Source: Crotophaga sulcirostris
Lineage: Eukaryota > Chordata > Aves > Cuculiformes > Crotophagidae
Length of the DNA: 64,000 bases
Reading direction: 5' to 3'
NCBI GenBank assembly: GCA_013397455.1
Contig: VYZB01000144.1
Coordinates: 1,222,231-1,286,230, forward strand
Numbering within the stretch: the stretch's first letter is position 1; every line of letters begins with the position of its first letter. Made by a program: the position numbers and the translations under genes. A model generated the notes under the pieces. It ran no database searches. It saw only the letters and a list, made by a program, of their open reading frames with translations, and was not told the DNA's origin. This document shows, in pieces, positions 49,380 through 62,177 of the stretch.

Positions 49380-50305
49380 CGATGATCAATGTCTGAATGT
49401 CCTGATGGAGATCAGTGGCAAGTGGTGTCCCTCAGGGGTCCATATGGGGACCAGTACTATTTAGTATCTTCATCAATGATGTAGGGGGATCTAGTGCGCC
49501 CTTAGCAAGTTTGCAGACAGCACCAAGATGAGTGGTGTGTTGACACTCCTGAGGAATGTAATGCCATCCAGAGGGACTTGGACAATCTGGAGAAGTGGGC
49601 CCATGTGAACCTCATGAGGTTCAACAAGGTTAAGTGCCAGGTCCCGCAGCTGGGTTGGGGCTACCTCCTGATATCAATACAGTCGAGGGGATGACAGGAC
49701 TGAGAATGGTCCTGTGGAGAAGGACGTGGGGGTACTGGTGGATGAAAAGCTGGACATGGGCTCACAATGTATGCTCACAATTCAGAAAGCCAACTTTGGC
49801 TACATCAGAAGAAGTATGGCCAGCCAGTTGAGGGAAGTGTTTCTACCCCTCTACTCTGCTCTGGTGAGACCTCACTCGGAGTACTGCATCCAGTTCTGGA
49901 GCCCTCAATACTAGAAAGACATGAACCTGTTGGAGCAAGTGCAGAGAAGGGTCACAAAAATGATCAGAGAGATTGAACACTTCTCCTGTGAAGAAAGGCT
50001 GAGAGATCTGGAACTGTTCAGGCTGGAGAAGAGAAGACTCTGGGGATACCTTATTGTGGCCTTTCAGTGCTGGAAGGGGGTTTATAAGAAAGATGAGGAC
50101 AAACATTTTGGCAGGGCTTGTTGTGATAGGACAAGGAGTAGTGGTTTTAAACTAAAAGAGGGTTGATTTAGACTAGGTATAAGGGAGAAATTTTTTACAA
50201 TGAGAGTGGTGAAACACTGAACAAGTTGCCTAGAGAGGCAATAGATGCCCCATCCCTGGAAACATTCGGGGTCAAGTTGGATGTGGCTCTAAGCAATCTG
50301 ATAGT
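49380..50305 (+). mobile_element. CR1 LINE fragment with reverse-transcriptase sequence, 3' end missing
   Basis: This is the longest CR1 piece in the window. It begins near GATCAATGTCTGAATGTCC and reads into the RT block encoding SGVPQGSIWGPVLFSIFIND (49422-49481). It continues through the later RT domain (GAGAAGGACGTGGGGGTACT, GGATGAAAAGCTGGACATGG, TCTACTCTGCTCTGGTGAGA) and the ORF2 tail (GGCTGAGAGATCTGGAACTG, TAGTGGTTTTAAACTAAAAG). The CR1 text stops at about 50302, after GCAATCTGATAG. The last 60-80 bases of a normal CR1, including the ATTCTATG octamers, are absent. ORF2 is split by frameshifts and stops into the frames at 49634, 49714, 49767 and 49921. The box Q-G-S, with I-W for the usual V-L, is intact, but the FADD box is damaged (GCAGACAGCACCAAG for GCAGATGACACCAAG). 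Dead copy. Confidence 0.94.
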
Positions 50306-52640
50306 TTATAAAAAGTGACGCCAAGCTGCTACCTAATTTTTTTCTATTACCATACTCCTAGTGTTTCTGTTCCACGATGGGCAAAGTGACTGTTGTGCTG
50401 CCACTTTAGATATCAAGGCTCTCTTTCCAGATCTGCCTGAATTAATATCATACAACGTCATAGTTACAGGAAGAAATGATAGATTATGTTGTTACCTGTG
50501 CTATATCATCTCAATTGTATAGTGACTCGCACAGCGCAGGATTAAATGAGCAGAGTGAGGTACCACTTAATGAAAGTGGAACATGGAGAATTACTAGGTG
50601 GGATACAGAAGCTGGCACCAGTTCAGACTGTAGTTGAGAGTGGAGTAAGGAACAAAACAGTCTCCCACAAGCTGGGAGATCTCTGTATTAATTCCTCACT
50701 AGTGCAGTATTGCCACTCCAGCCAAAACATCAAAGCAGATTGCTGGTGCATGATCGAGGATCATATAGTCTGTACTCTGAGGCATTTTTCTGCCTTGTCC
50801 CACCCCGTTTACATGTGGCAGATGGTGCCGAAGAAGGAAAACAGTACCTAGCCCTTCGGAGGATCCCCAGTCAGAGGTGGAGCTAGTTACCTAGTTGTGA
50901 TGGCTATCTTCTCTCCTTACCTAAGGCAATGGCATTCACTGTTAGTTGCTCTTGCTTGTTGGTTAGTTTGCAAGCTTTTCTTGATGCTTCCTGTGTTGCT
51001 ATACATGCAGCTGAGCTTTTGCTGAGTTCCTGCTTGCTGTTGCGAGGGTATCAGGGGGGCAGTGGAACAACCACAGGTGTTGTCTTTCTCACCCCATAAT
51101 GTACTAATGGGCAATTGCAGAAGTACGGAAACTTGGGGAAGGGAGATCTGTGAGACCAAACACTCCCAGTTTGGACTGGGCTGTTACTGCCCTCTCACAG
51201 CTGTGCTCCAGGTCACTGTGCAGGGACTGCCTCCTACCCATTTATTACACACCACTAATGTAAATCACTCTTGCAGGCTAGGCAGTCAGTGCTTCTTTAC
51301 ACAGAAAGAAATCCAAAACATTATTACTTACTCATAGATCCATATAGGAAAAATTCAGAGCACTATGAAGATCTTTATTTATGTGTGATAATCTATATCA
51401 TACATGCTCACAGATATGCAAATTGCAGCTTTACATCAGAAATTCACAGGAAAGCCTCAGGCTGATGTTAATTCCATCATTTAAATAAAGAATTTCCCAT
51501 TGTTACAGGGGCCTTGGAGGGCTTCTGTGCTCTTTCTATTTACATAGTCATTTTCTCAGTTGAACCAAATGTATAGTGATACAGGCTAGTGATACTCTTA
51601 CCAGTTATATATTGAATTATTCATCATTACTGGAGATTTCAACCAATACTGATTAATAGTTTCTCTCCTAAATACTGTTTTTGTAATAAAGCTTCCACTA
51701 ATTCTCTTCTCTTGCCATTATATGTGATTTCTATCTGTTATCTGAGTTTTCAATCTGGTATTTAAAAAAATATCAGAACTGTCTAAAGGCTATTCAGTGA
51801 AACAGACTTTGGAAAGATATACTGTCAAGGGCAGAGTATTGAACAAGGCAGTAAGAGAGAAAAGAAAAAACCAGACAACATAATGATTCAGTTACAGTGA
51901 TTACACTTGTAGTAAGCATTACTTTCCTGGAGAAATGGGTGGATGGCCCATTTCCAGAATAAAAATAGACAGTTCTTATTCTGCATCCCCTACAACCTTC
52001 TTCCAATGTCTCTCATGTTAAGGCATTTGATTTTTTTTTCCATACCCTTTTAAAGAACAGGTAGTAAAAGAAGTACTGAGGCTATTTCATTTGTGCTTGG
52101 GACTATCAATCCAAATTTAAGACAAAAAGTTTTGTGTATATTATTATGTGATCCCATGCCAGGGGTAACTTCTGACTTCTAGGCCAGCTGGATTAGGATG
52201 CTGTTCACGTTATTGTTGTTCAAGGGAGCCACTAGCTAGAGGAGGACTGGTCATGTCCCCAAGGTGTATCAGTTGTCCTCATGGTCTGACTCAGTATTTA
52301 TCCCCTAGGCCCTTGCATTTACTCACCCACAAATCTGTCTAGTGTGCCCTGCTTCATATATATATGAATGGGACCACATGGAGATGCTTCAGATTAGGAA
52401 ACCATGGGTGAAACATGTTGGTAGCCTTGTTTGAGACAACATGCTGCCTTCTGAGTCTACCAACTGCTTGCCATTTCCACTGTCCCTACCTCTGCTGCTT
52501 GTGCCTGAGAAGGCACATCAGCAGTTCTATGCAAGTGTCCACTGTGTGCCTTGATGTCACTACACTGGAGGAGCTGGTGCTTCAGAATATAATAGGAAAT
52601 TGTTGCCAATAGTATGAGCCAATATTGCAGGTCTGCAGCG
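50306..52640. other. Non-coding, unassigned, GC somewhat raised
   Basis: 50540-51340 is GC-richer than average, with frames on both strands (up to 101 codons) and no domain. The rest is AT-rich. It may contain old transposon debris I cannot name. Confidence 0.45.
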
Positions 52641-52759
52641 TTAGCCAGGGATGTGTCAGGGCTAGGGCTCAGAGTATCCCTTTGTTGAGAGCAGTACAGA
52701 GATGACCATGTGTTAGTGTGTCCATTTTGTATTGAGGTGACCAGTAGTGTGTCCAAAAC

Positions 52760-53400
52760 CCAGGGATGAGAGAGCAGCATCTGAGGCCCTCTGCTGCTGC
52801 CACAAGCCCCTTGAACCTGAAAATCCATGAGTAGGGCAGCTGAGGAAGTCTGCCACAGTTATGATCACGTAGAGGTCTCCAAAGCCTTTGCAGTGATTGA
52901 ATATCTATTTGTGACCTGCATAGACAACATCTCACAGATCATGAGGGCCTTCAGTTTCTGTGAATTGTACAACTACAGGGGAAGGAAGATGGCTGATAAG
53001 ACTTGCGTTATTGTATGATGCTTTCATCCCTCACCATGTCTTCTGTACTTGTAACAGGCACAAGAGCCACCACTCTGTAATTCTGAAGCCTTGAGAATGG
53101 AAAATTCACGAATGTGGCACCATATTATGCTGTGTGCATGAGTTATTGATTTTCCACCAGAATCAGGCCCTTTTCCCAAAGAGATACCTGTTTGTGTTGA
53201 CTAGATAGGTGTTGTGGCTTACACTGTGCACCTTAAGTCTTTCTGTAGGGGGTGGAACACATAGGAAATTGTCTCCTGAACCCTACTGAATTTCCTCTTG
53301 GAAGGAAATGGTTGTCTTGTGCTTAGCTCAAATCTGGGCACAGATGCAACGAGAACAACTGGGATCCTGTAATTGAAAAGTGACTAAGCCGCACTGACAG
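52760..53400 (+). mobile_element. Harbinger (PIF/Harbinger) transposase fossil, HARBI1-like
   Basis: Harbinger transposases cut and paste their element with a DDE catalytic triad. Here the transposase order can be followed through broken frames. YDHVEVSKAFAV (in the open frame 52827-53018) stands for the helix-turn-helix segment 'NQFGVGKSTVG'. FSFCELYNYRGRKMADKTC (to 53018) stands for 'FPNCGGVIDGTHI', keeping the first catalytic Asp. NRHKSHHSVILKA (53053-53091) stands for 'NRKGYFSMVLQA', GKFTNV (53099-53116) for 'GRFTNI', and HELLIFHQNQALF (53137-53175) for 'HDARVFRNTGLF'. GVVAY (53208-53222) stands for 'GDPAY', with the second Asp lost. KEMVVLCLAQIW (53302-53337) stands for 'RMVVECAFGRLK', with the catalytic Glu lost. 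Spacing between the blocks (71 and 34 codons) fits the family, though register changes and stops occur between them. The element is ancient and inactive. The N-terminal part before 52760 and the terminal inverted repeats were not recognised. Confidence 0.65.
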
Positions 53401-56400
53401 TGCAGACACAGACACATTCCAAGATTCGGGAAAACACCAGACTAAACTGTTTAACCATACCTCTAATTGTCACTTGCATCTATTTTCATAAAGGTGTAGA
53501 TCTGTGCAGATCTATCTGTGATTCTAATTGCGTTCTATAAGCCCATTCTTTAGGAGAATTTGCCTTCTCAGGTGACAAGAAGATTAAAGCTCTGTTAAAG
53601 TGCTAGGGCAGCATTTTGCTGGGATTCTGAGACAACTTGATTCTCTGTTATAGGTCTGATTTCTGATGGCCTTGTCAAAACTCAGGTCTCATACATCTGT
53701 CACAAACATTCCTCTACGTTTCTGTGGGTTTTTTTGCTGCCATACCTCCTATCTGTTTATTTAGATTTATATATATATGTGAAATACTGTTGTTAAGTGC
53801 AAGTATTAGTCCATAGATATAAATGAAAACACAACATGCAACTATCAAACCTGTGTTTGATAACAAATTAATTTGATAACTAAATTCTGTCTTTATTCCC
53901 CCTTGGAGCTGGAAATTCTGTTAATGCAATGATATTCAAAAAGAATCAGAAAAAGAAGTAGTAGTGGTAGTACTTCACGAAATAGTTTATCTTCTAAAAC
54001 TACAGAAAACTAATCAGTAACATAAAAAAATTATTACTGGCTGCAAGTGTAAGAAATAATAATGTAATATAATGAAGAAGCCCGATTTATGTTTTGTACG
54101 TTTTATCTTATTTTTGGGAGGTTCATTTTAGACAACTCACTTTGGAGATTCTGAGGTCAGGCAACCTTTCTGAAAAGATGAGTACTGTATGACACAAGAA
54201 CATACAAAACTAAATCTAAATATGAATTTATGCAGGGAAAATCAATTTGACTGCTATTCTCAGTACTGAATTTGAATTATTGTTCTGCTTTATTATCTAA
54301 GTTTCATTTAATGCAGACAAGGAAGACATTTGGATTAAAATGTGTGCTTTTATTTTATGCTTTTAGAGCATGATGGCAGTATTTTTGACAAAGAGGTTTC
54401 ACAAGATGGTTTATATAGGGACTAATTTTTTATTTCAGAATAGACATTCCCTTTTCTCAGATGATTCATTTTATAGAGCAGATTTAGAACACATGACACA
54501 TTCCTTTCTGATTTTGGTCAATAAAGTTATCATGTAATTATCATCAACTAGTATTTAATAATTAATTCCTGCCTCTAGGGCTGTCTGTGGACAAAGTATG
54601 ATATCTCATCTAAAAGCTGTGGCTGAATTTGTCAGTGAGGTATGGGGGCAGATAATCGGTGTCATCATGAATAATAGAGCTTTCATAATTTTCACTGCAT
54701 TTAGAAACCATTTCTATACTTGTAACATGGCCTGCAGCTCAGGACTTTATCATACTTTTTGCATAGTCTCTGAAATTCAGACTGAAAATCTAGCTTTACA
54801 CAGAGTCTTTAATACAGAAGTAATGCAGTTGTGAGCAGCTTAGGCAGAACTAACCTCAGACACTAGCAGATGAGGTCAGCAGTTTCTGCATTTGCAGAAA
54901 TTCACCTGAGGTGTGAACTTGGTTGCAGGTAATTGCATGTCAGCAGAGGCAACCTGCAATGGTCAGAGCAATCTCACTACCACACCATGCTGGCGTAGCA
55001 GCATAATGCAACTGTGAGGCAGAAGAGGACAAAACCATTTTCAAAGGTCTCACTTTCTACATGGAAATCTCCAACAGTGAGTCTGACTTAGGCTCTCTCC
55101 CACAACTGCATACTTTGGTGCTGGAGTGCAGATGCACGCGGTACTGTGTGAAGCTAAATGCTGTCAAGATTTGGCTGTCACACTGCCTGCTTTCACAAAC
55201 AGTTCATAGGAGAAGAGCTTGATTTTAACTACTTTCCCATAGCTTACTGCATGTTTTTTTTTGGTAAAGTATACTGAAGGGAAATGTACTGCACATGGAC
55301 ACATGGCCTCTACTGATCGCTATGGCCAAAATGACCTGGATTTTATTTTATGATTTTTGATTGGCTTTTATATAAGTGAAGATTTATCTAGGTGAGCAGG
55401 CTGTTCAAAGGCACAGCAGAAGAATTTGGGGCATATCAGGGACTCCAGTTTGAAGGGGAGATAGCAGTAGGAAGAGGGCAGAAATACAAGAGATGTCATG
55501 CAGATACTGGGGATTTTACTGTTAAACTTAAAATATACGTTCTTGTGTCATCTTGTTTCTGACCTTTGAACTATCCTCCTCAAATAAACCTCCTGATCTT
55601 ATGGGAATCTTGTACATACTGGAGAGGAGGAAAGGCGAGGATAGGTTGTTATATTGTTTCTGGTGCTAAGGAGGGAATGTTCAGATCTCAGGAAAAGGGA
55701 ACATTTAGAGAGGGAGCAACAGGGTTTTCATGTCTTGTATGAGTATGGAACTTCTACTATGTGAGTGCCTGGGCCTGCCTGTTGGGCACTGGGTAAGACA
55801 GCTCAGTTTATGCTTATGCCAACCCAAGACTTGTATGCCAAGACTTGTGTTGAAGCTACCCCACCATGTGTGGGTAGATGGCATAAAATATCTGTCCTTT
55901 GTCATATGCTCTTGGACGCTATAAATAGTAAAAATGGATGACCAATGGGCAGTCATCACCCTTATGCAACATGGTCACGGCTCAGTAGACTTCATTGACC
56001 CTGCTATTGAAGGTCCTGTGTATCGCAAAAGTGGTTTATTCAGCTACCTAAATTAACCTTTCACCTTGACTGTGCAGGAGTTTTGGACCTTCTTACAGAA
56101 CAGCTGCGGTCCTTGATTGTTTGAAATGGCTATATGATTCAGGGGAGTAGACAGCATTTCATGTTCCCTGTGAACTGGAATCCTGACTTTTTGGAGTCCA
56201 GTGTATCCTGAAGAAGGAAGGCATTGATCTGTTCCCTTCAGTAGACTGTGAGATGTAGGCAAAATCTGTGCCACAAAATTAGTAGGGCAGCTAGATGTGG
56301 TATCCACCATTCTCCTGGGCTGTAGCACAGTCACCCTTACAACAGTTGTAAGATCCAGGTGAGAGTGAATCCTGTTGGATGTGTTTCCACAGCTGGAAAA

Positions 56401-58009
56401 GTCATGCTGAATGAAGATTCACATGACATTGAGGGATGTTCACTGAGGAGTGTACAGGAGCAAAGTATCTTTTAGGGAAGCACAGCAGACCTCAGCCACT
56501 CCATATTCCTGGTAGACTTATCCACCCTGTACTAGTTGTCCAAGTGGACATTATGTGCATTAAAAGGAAACTGGCAATTTTCAGATCGGTGTGACTGTAG
56601 AAGGCGTTATACTGGTGCTGCAGGCAAGGTATAAACCCTCAAAACAAAGGGCTTGGAATTCTAAAATTTCAACTCTGTTACTGATCACCCCAAGTCTATT
56701 GGTCAAAGCAGTGCCTTCAGCAGGTTTAACATCCCTTACTCAGAACTTCTCTGTGGCAGAAAGGACCCTTGGAATATGATCATGCCTCTGGCCACTCTGA
56801 GAGGGTGAAAGTGTTGGTAAAGGTCCTAATGAGTATCTGCTAGGTTTCCTGTCAGTCTAGGCCAGTTCACAGACCAGTGCACACCATGTGTCCTAGCTCA
56901 CTCCATAGCAAAGGCAAGGATCAGCATATGTGTCAAGACTGCACGTTCCTTATTTCCATATGTGGCAGAAGTGATCTTTATGGGAAGGAAAGATTTGTAA
57001 GCCTAGTCCGTGTTTGATCTGTCTTCTGCAAACAGTGATTACTTCCACCACATTTAAGTAAAAACCTTTTGAAGTTTCATTGTTTAGATATTCTTAAAAT
57101 TGAAAACAATATGAAACACAATAATCATTACTATGCATTTCCAGAGTCTGCACCTTCCTTTGTATCTGAAGAGTGCCTGTCACATGGTAAAATCTAATTA
57201 TAGCCACAAACTTAATGAAAGCCTCAAAAATAATAACGGAAAAATTCAAGGGAGGGACAAACCCCCCTTGGTATATTTAAGTTATATTTAAGTCTATAAG
57301 TACTCTATCCTCTAAAAGCTTAAGTTTCGTTGAGCAGTGGAAGTTGTTCTAGACCACCATTCATGACAGCGCTAAGATAAAAATACTGTTAGGAAAAGGA
57401 CATATCTTGTTCTATTCAATGCTAAAGTAGTTTCTCTAATTAAAAAAAAGAAAAAATGTCTCTCACATCCCTTCCTCCACCAAATTAAAAAAATGGTAGA
57501 AACAATTCTGCTTAATACTAAGAAACTGGTCCAGAAATTGATGTGTATTGGAGAGAGGAAATCCAGGTCTATAAAGTAAGCGGGCTGGATAATGTAACAT
57601 TTACATGTTGAGGGTCAAATTCTTTGTATTTTTGCAACAATGTGTATCAGTAATAAACCCCATGAGGTCAGTAGACTAACTCTAGATGAATATATATATA
57701 ATGAAGAGTGGAAATTTAATTCAACCGTGGCTGGATTAAAATAAATATTATCCTCCTGGAAGATTTGCCAGCATGATAAAATAACAAAATTAATAAATAA
57801 TAAATCTCAGACAATATTCTCTTTAAGATAAAAATGAGAAGAAAGAGTGAAACAGTGTGTGAAAATAACTGCCTCATTCATCTTAGGTTGATCTATAAGC
57901 TGTGGCATTTACTGATCTCCACCACACTGTGCATTCTCAAAGACAAAAGTAGGTAGTCAAATACATTGCAACTCTATTATTTTTTCTTTCCAGATTTGTT
58001 TGGGTCTTT
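53401..58009. other. Non-coding, unassigned; GC-richer parts may be old transposon debris
   Basis: 53480-54830 is AT-rich. 54840-57060 has higher GC and several short opposite-strand frames (up to 93 codons, minus, 56053-56334). It resembles degraded coding transposon sequence, but I could match no family. 57060-58009 is AT-rich with A-runs. No gene recognised. Confidence 0.4.
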
Positions 58010-58880
58010 TCCTCTGCTCAGAAATGCATGACGGTAGAAATGTTTTTCCCACATTATGTTACAGATGCTTTTCACAGAACAAGAAAAGGAAATTTTCCTG
58101 ATCATCCATTTTCTGATTTCTGAGCCATTTCCTATCCTACTAAATTGCTTAATACTCCCTGTAGCTGGACCTGTGACCTGGAATCTTTATGCAAGATTAA
58201 TGGGAAAGCAAATGGGAATTAGTATCTGGGCGGGTTGCTGCACAGCTTTTGCTTTTATCTAGCACTCCACCTGTTTTTTTTTTTTACAATTATGCTTTCA
58301 TTAGTTTCTGAAGCCAACGATCCTAAAAGACCTTCCCATTTCTTCTCTCTGTCATCCCTCCCCCTCGTCCTCAATTCTTTCCATCTCCTATCCCAAAATT
58401 ATCAAACTCACTCTGCTTGTAACTGACATGCTGACAGGAAATTATTACACGTCATTACACTTCTTAAAACACAATTTACCCAGCCTTTGCAAATTATTCT
58501 TCAGCAAGTGTGAGGGGGTAATGGAAACTGTCTATTCCACTTACAGTTGTCACTCATGCTTTCTTCTGTACAATGAACAATTTATGTTTTCTCTCTCCCC
58601 CAAAAAGGGCTGTGCTTGAAATATATAAATGCAACTTATCTCAGACTAGGAAAATAAACCTCTTGTTCAAGTTCCCTTACTCTGCCTTATTACAGAGCAG
58701 ATCCGATTTTCTATCGTAACCTCATTAGTCCTCACGCAGACTGATGTTTATTTAGTAGGAGCAGACCATCCTTCTGACTTCTGGCCTGCTAATTGCACTT
58801 GGCATTCCTCTAAAAGAAAAGTGATCTTGTGTGACTGTAGTACCCAAAACTGATAATCCACAATCATAATAGTTCTATTC
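58010..58880. promoter_or_regulatory. Candidate conserved non-coding block
   Basis: Two repeat-free stretches (58010-58260 and 58420-58880) around a T-run and a C/T-rich stretch. A CRE half-site ACGTCA lies at 58449-58454 and a homeodomain-like CTAATTG near 58787. Short plus frames (58056, 58235, 58428) run in different registers and have no domain. Enhancer-like by texture only. Confidence 0.35.
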
Positions 58881-61800
58881 TTTGCCTGACACTTATATTC
58901 TTCCTCACAGATAAATAGTGCAAAAGGGTGTCTGTGGTATCTTTTTTTTCCCCTATTGCTGCATCTTGGTTTTGGTGTGTTTTTTTTTTTCTTTTGTTAT
59001 TGTCTTACAAAAAAAAAAATTAACAAATCTTAAAGTAAATTTTTTTTTTTATGTAAAAGACTTACTTAGAAAAAAAATTATGATGCACTCTCCCCTTCAA
59101 CTTGATCATATTGATTAGCTTTCAGGCATTTCTCTGTCAGGCTCATTCTGCCTCAATGGGAGAAGGATGATGAATTGTCTGACTACTAGAGGCGGGGAGA
59201 AAGAAATACTAAGCTTGGGTCTGGGAATTGGCTAAGTACTTCTGTGGAACCTCAGCCTCTCAATTGCTCTCAGCAACTTGGCCTCCTTGATTTATAAACT
59301 GAGGTGGTGATTAATGATCTTTTAAGTGGACAAGGCAGGCCAAATCTGTGCAATTCGGGCCACTCAAACATGACTACTACTTGTAGGAGAAGAATAACAG
59401 CCTTTACATAAAGGTGATTGAGACTGCTTCAGAGGATCTGGTAGTCTGCTTTAGCAGAAATAAATCAGCTACACAGGCCATCTATTTTTTAAATCAGTCC
59501 TTCTCATCAAGCCTCCGCAAGTCAGCACATGGAGTTGGGAATGTGGTGGGTTAACAGATGTGGTTCAGGTCACAAACAGGTAGACTGAGCAGCCCTTGTG
59601 CTCAAAGAGGAAAGAACATCCCACATAGGCATCCCACTGCAGTTTCTCAATGTCAGCACTGAGTGTGATCCCACCTTCGTCTGTGCCTCCGTGACAGACA
59701 AATGTGGCCTGCCCTGTGGATTAGAGGCTTGATTCTTCTCCTTTTCATATTTGTCCGATACCTGTCTTGCTACAGCCTTCATCTGGACTGCCTAGGACTA
59801 ACTGCTTGTTAGCGTGTACTTCCTTCAGTGGCTTCTGGCCATATCTGCTGCACTTCAGAGCTGAACCAGGCTTCCTGCTTCCTAGTGGGCAAGGAGCTCA
59901 AAATATTTTAACTAAGACTCAAAGGTTGGCAGCTTCGGCTCCTCCTGGATGCTCAGTGGTGATTAATTTAAACAGACAGAAACACTAGCAATAAGTGCTC
60001 AGCATGAAGTAGCTTGTGTAAGCCATCCCTTTCCTCCAAAATTTGCTTCTTGGGCCAGTACATAGTTTGCCCATCTGTAGGGCCAGCCCTGCAGACCAGT
60101 GATGTCCCTTAAAAGGACTAGTGAATCTGAAAGCCACTGTAGTATCTGCAACCCAAAAAGTCTTTTTGTACTGTGCTTGTAAGATAGAGAGCAGGAATCA
60201 TGGATCATAATGAATATTTATCAAGGAATTTATACCTGGAATCAGGAAAGCTGACAAGCAGTAAATAAAAGGGGCAGCTAGAGCAATTGAGCTGTGTGTG
60301 GCAGCAGGATCAATAGTAGAAAGGTAACCTGTGGTCAGAAGGGAGCACACGCTCTTTCCCAGAGGAAGATTCCAAAACGGTTTCAATCTGGTGTCCCCTC
60401 TGGGGAAAACTCTCCTCTATCTGAGATGGGGAGGGGGAATCACAAGCCTATTTTCTGGAACTATAACAAACAGAGCCATTTCCTGTCAGGTCGGTAATAT
60501 CTTTTCTACTAAGCCTTCCCCAAGCAGAGGAATTGCAACCAAAATAATGAATTATCCCCAGACTCAGGTTATCTATGGATAACTAACATCATTAGTCTGT
60601 TTCCCTGAGTGCTGTGACTGTGGGCTTGTATAAAACCTAACTCCAAATTGCAGTTTCTCACACGAAGACTGGAGAGGTTAAAAACCACAACAATATAAAA
60701 TTCTCTCCGGAGGAACTTTTCTGTCTGTCTTGCCATTACTAAAATGTTGCTTTTAGTAGAAAGGATGTGAGAGTCACAAGGCTCACAGCTCTGTTGTCTT
60801 CTTGAAGGTGACTTTCCTGCTTTGCTGTATTTCAGTTTGTTCCTGTAAAAACTAGATAGAACAATATCCTACTCACAAAGGCATTGTGAAAACAAGTTTT
60901 AAATATGTGGAGACCATCAAATGCAAGAGCACAGGATTATATACACAAATATACATAAACACCCCCACCCCCCCCCATATATTCTTAGATGCTCCAAGGA
61001 TCTTCTCTGACATGCTTGAACTTGTTCTTCCAACAGAAGCTCCTTTGAGGCTAGTGGTATAGGCATTATTTTTAATGTAAACTTTTTTTTAAAAAATAAA
61101 TTATTATTACTGTTACTATTATAATTTTAACACTGGAAGAGGAGAGTAGAATGTGAAAGGTAATTCAGTGCAGGGATCTTGTGCACTGGAAACTCCTCTG
61201 TCTCATTGGTCATTTCTGTGATGCCTGTTCTGCTATAAATGGAAAAAGTTTCTGATGGAGAGAATAAAAATTATTAGAGATGCATTCAGTGTTGGTTTTC
61301 TTCTGTAGCCTCCACGTCAATATATTCTGTTGGAGGCATAAGTTCTTTTTATGTGGAAAACCTCCTGAAGAGGTTTCTGCTAATCATATCCTGGTAATAT
61401 TTTGTGTCGCACACCAAACTCTGTGTTCCAAGCAGGCAGATTTTTGATGTCATTAATGTTTTGAATGGTACTTATTTATCTATTCAGGTTCTTTTTAGTT
61501 GTGCAATTATGTTGTTAATGTTTTCACATAACCAGCTATTTTCAAAGTTTATTTGTAAAACACCAGTAGCCAATTCATATGTAATTCTCATATGCAATTG
61601 GTAGCAATGTTTTGTGTAAAATCCTAATACACCTATCCTTTTCTAGTGCATTGATCTAGATCTAAAAATAAAGCTAAAGCATGCATCTGTGTGTGTTGGG
61701 ATATATGTTGGTGTGGAGCTTGAAGACAATTGTTCTGTTAGTCATTGACTCGTAGCTCCATGTAGGAGTTATATCTGCCAGAATAAAAGAAACTTCCATA

Positions 61801-62156
61801 ATAAGTTTCAGGACTTGATTGGAGCTGAGTTTGCAGCAGTAGTAACTTCTGTTTTCAAAGAAGTTATTTCACTCTCCATGCCTGAAAAGCTCAGTTAGGT
61901 TCTCCCAAAAGATCAAAAATCTTGAAACTGGAAGCACAGGGAAGATTCAAAAGTTAATTTTAGCCCATATCAGAATGGGATGTTGATTTGAAACTAAAAC
62001 TTCAATGACAACCCAAGCAGACCAGCCCTCATCAGTGATGTTTTGTCTTATAGCATATTGCATAGCCCGTGGTAAGGACTCTTCCGAATTGGTACTGACC
62101 AGAGAAAAATCTCTTCCTGAGCTGAGAAGAGAACAGAACACCCTATGACAAGACTC
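58881..62156. other. Non-coding, unassigned
   Basis: Contains T/A homopolymers (58981-59052), a C-rich run at 60961-60976 (ACCCCCACCCCCCCCC), and a GC-richer stretch at 59500-60200 without recognisable element. No convincing gene. Frames up to 83 codons overlap on both strands. Confidence 0.5.
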
Positions 62157-62177
62157 AAAAAAAAAAAAAAAAAAAAA
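62157..62177 (+). repeat. A21 homopolymer
   Basis: Twenty-one consecutive A. Upstream sequence lacks a nearby AATAAA signal and any recognised retrogene or SINE body, so I do not call it a retroposon tail. Confidence 0.9.

Noticed and set aside
49634..50166. Several short frames taken as separate small genes
   Set aside because: They are pieces of the broken CR1 ORF2 within the copy at 49380-50305.
52457..52828. 123-codon minus frame overlapping the Harbinger region
   Set aside because: The Harbinger similarity lies on the plus strand, so the minus frame is a shadow with no domain.
62100..62177. A21 run as the poly(A) tail of a processed pseudogene or SINE
   Set aside because: No AATAAA within 30 bases upstream, no recognisable gene or SINE body, and no target-site duplication seen.
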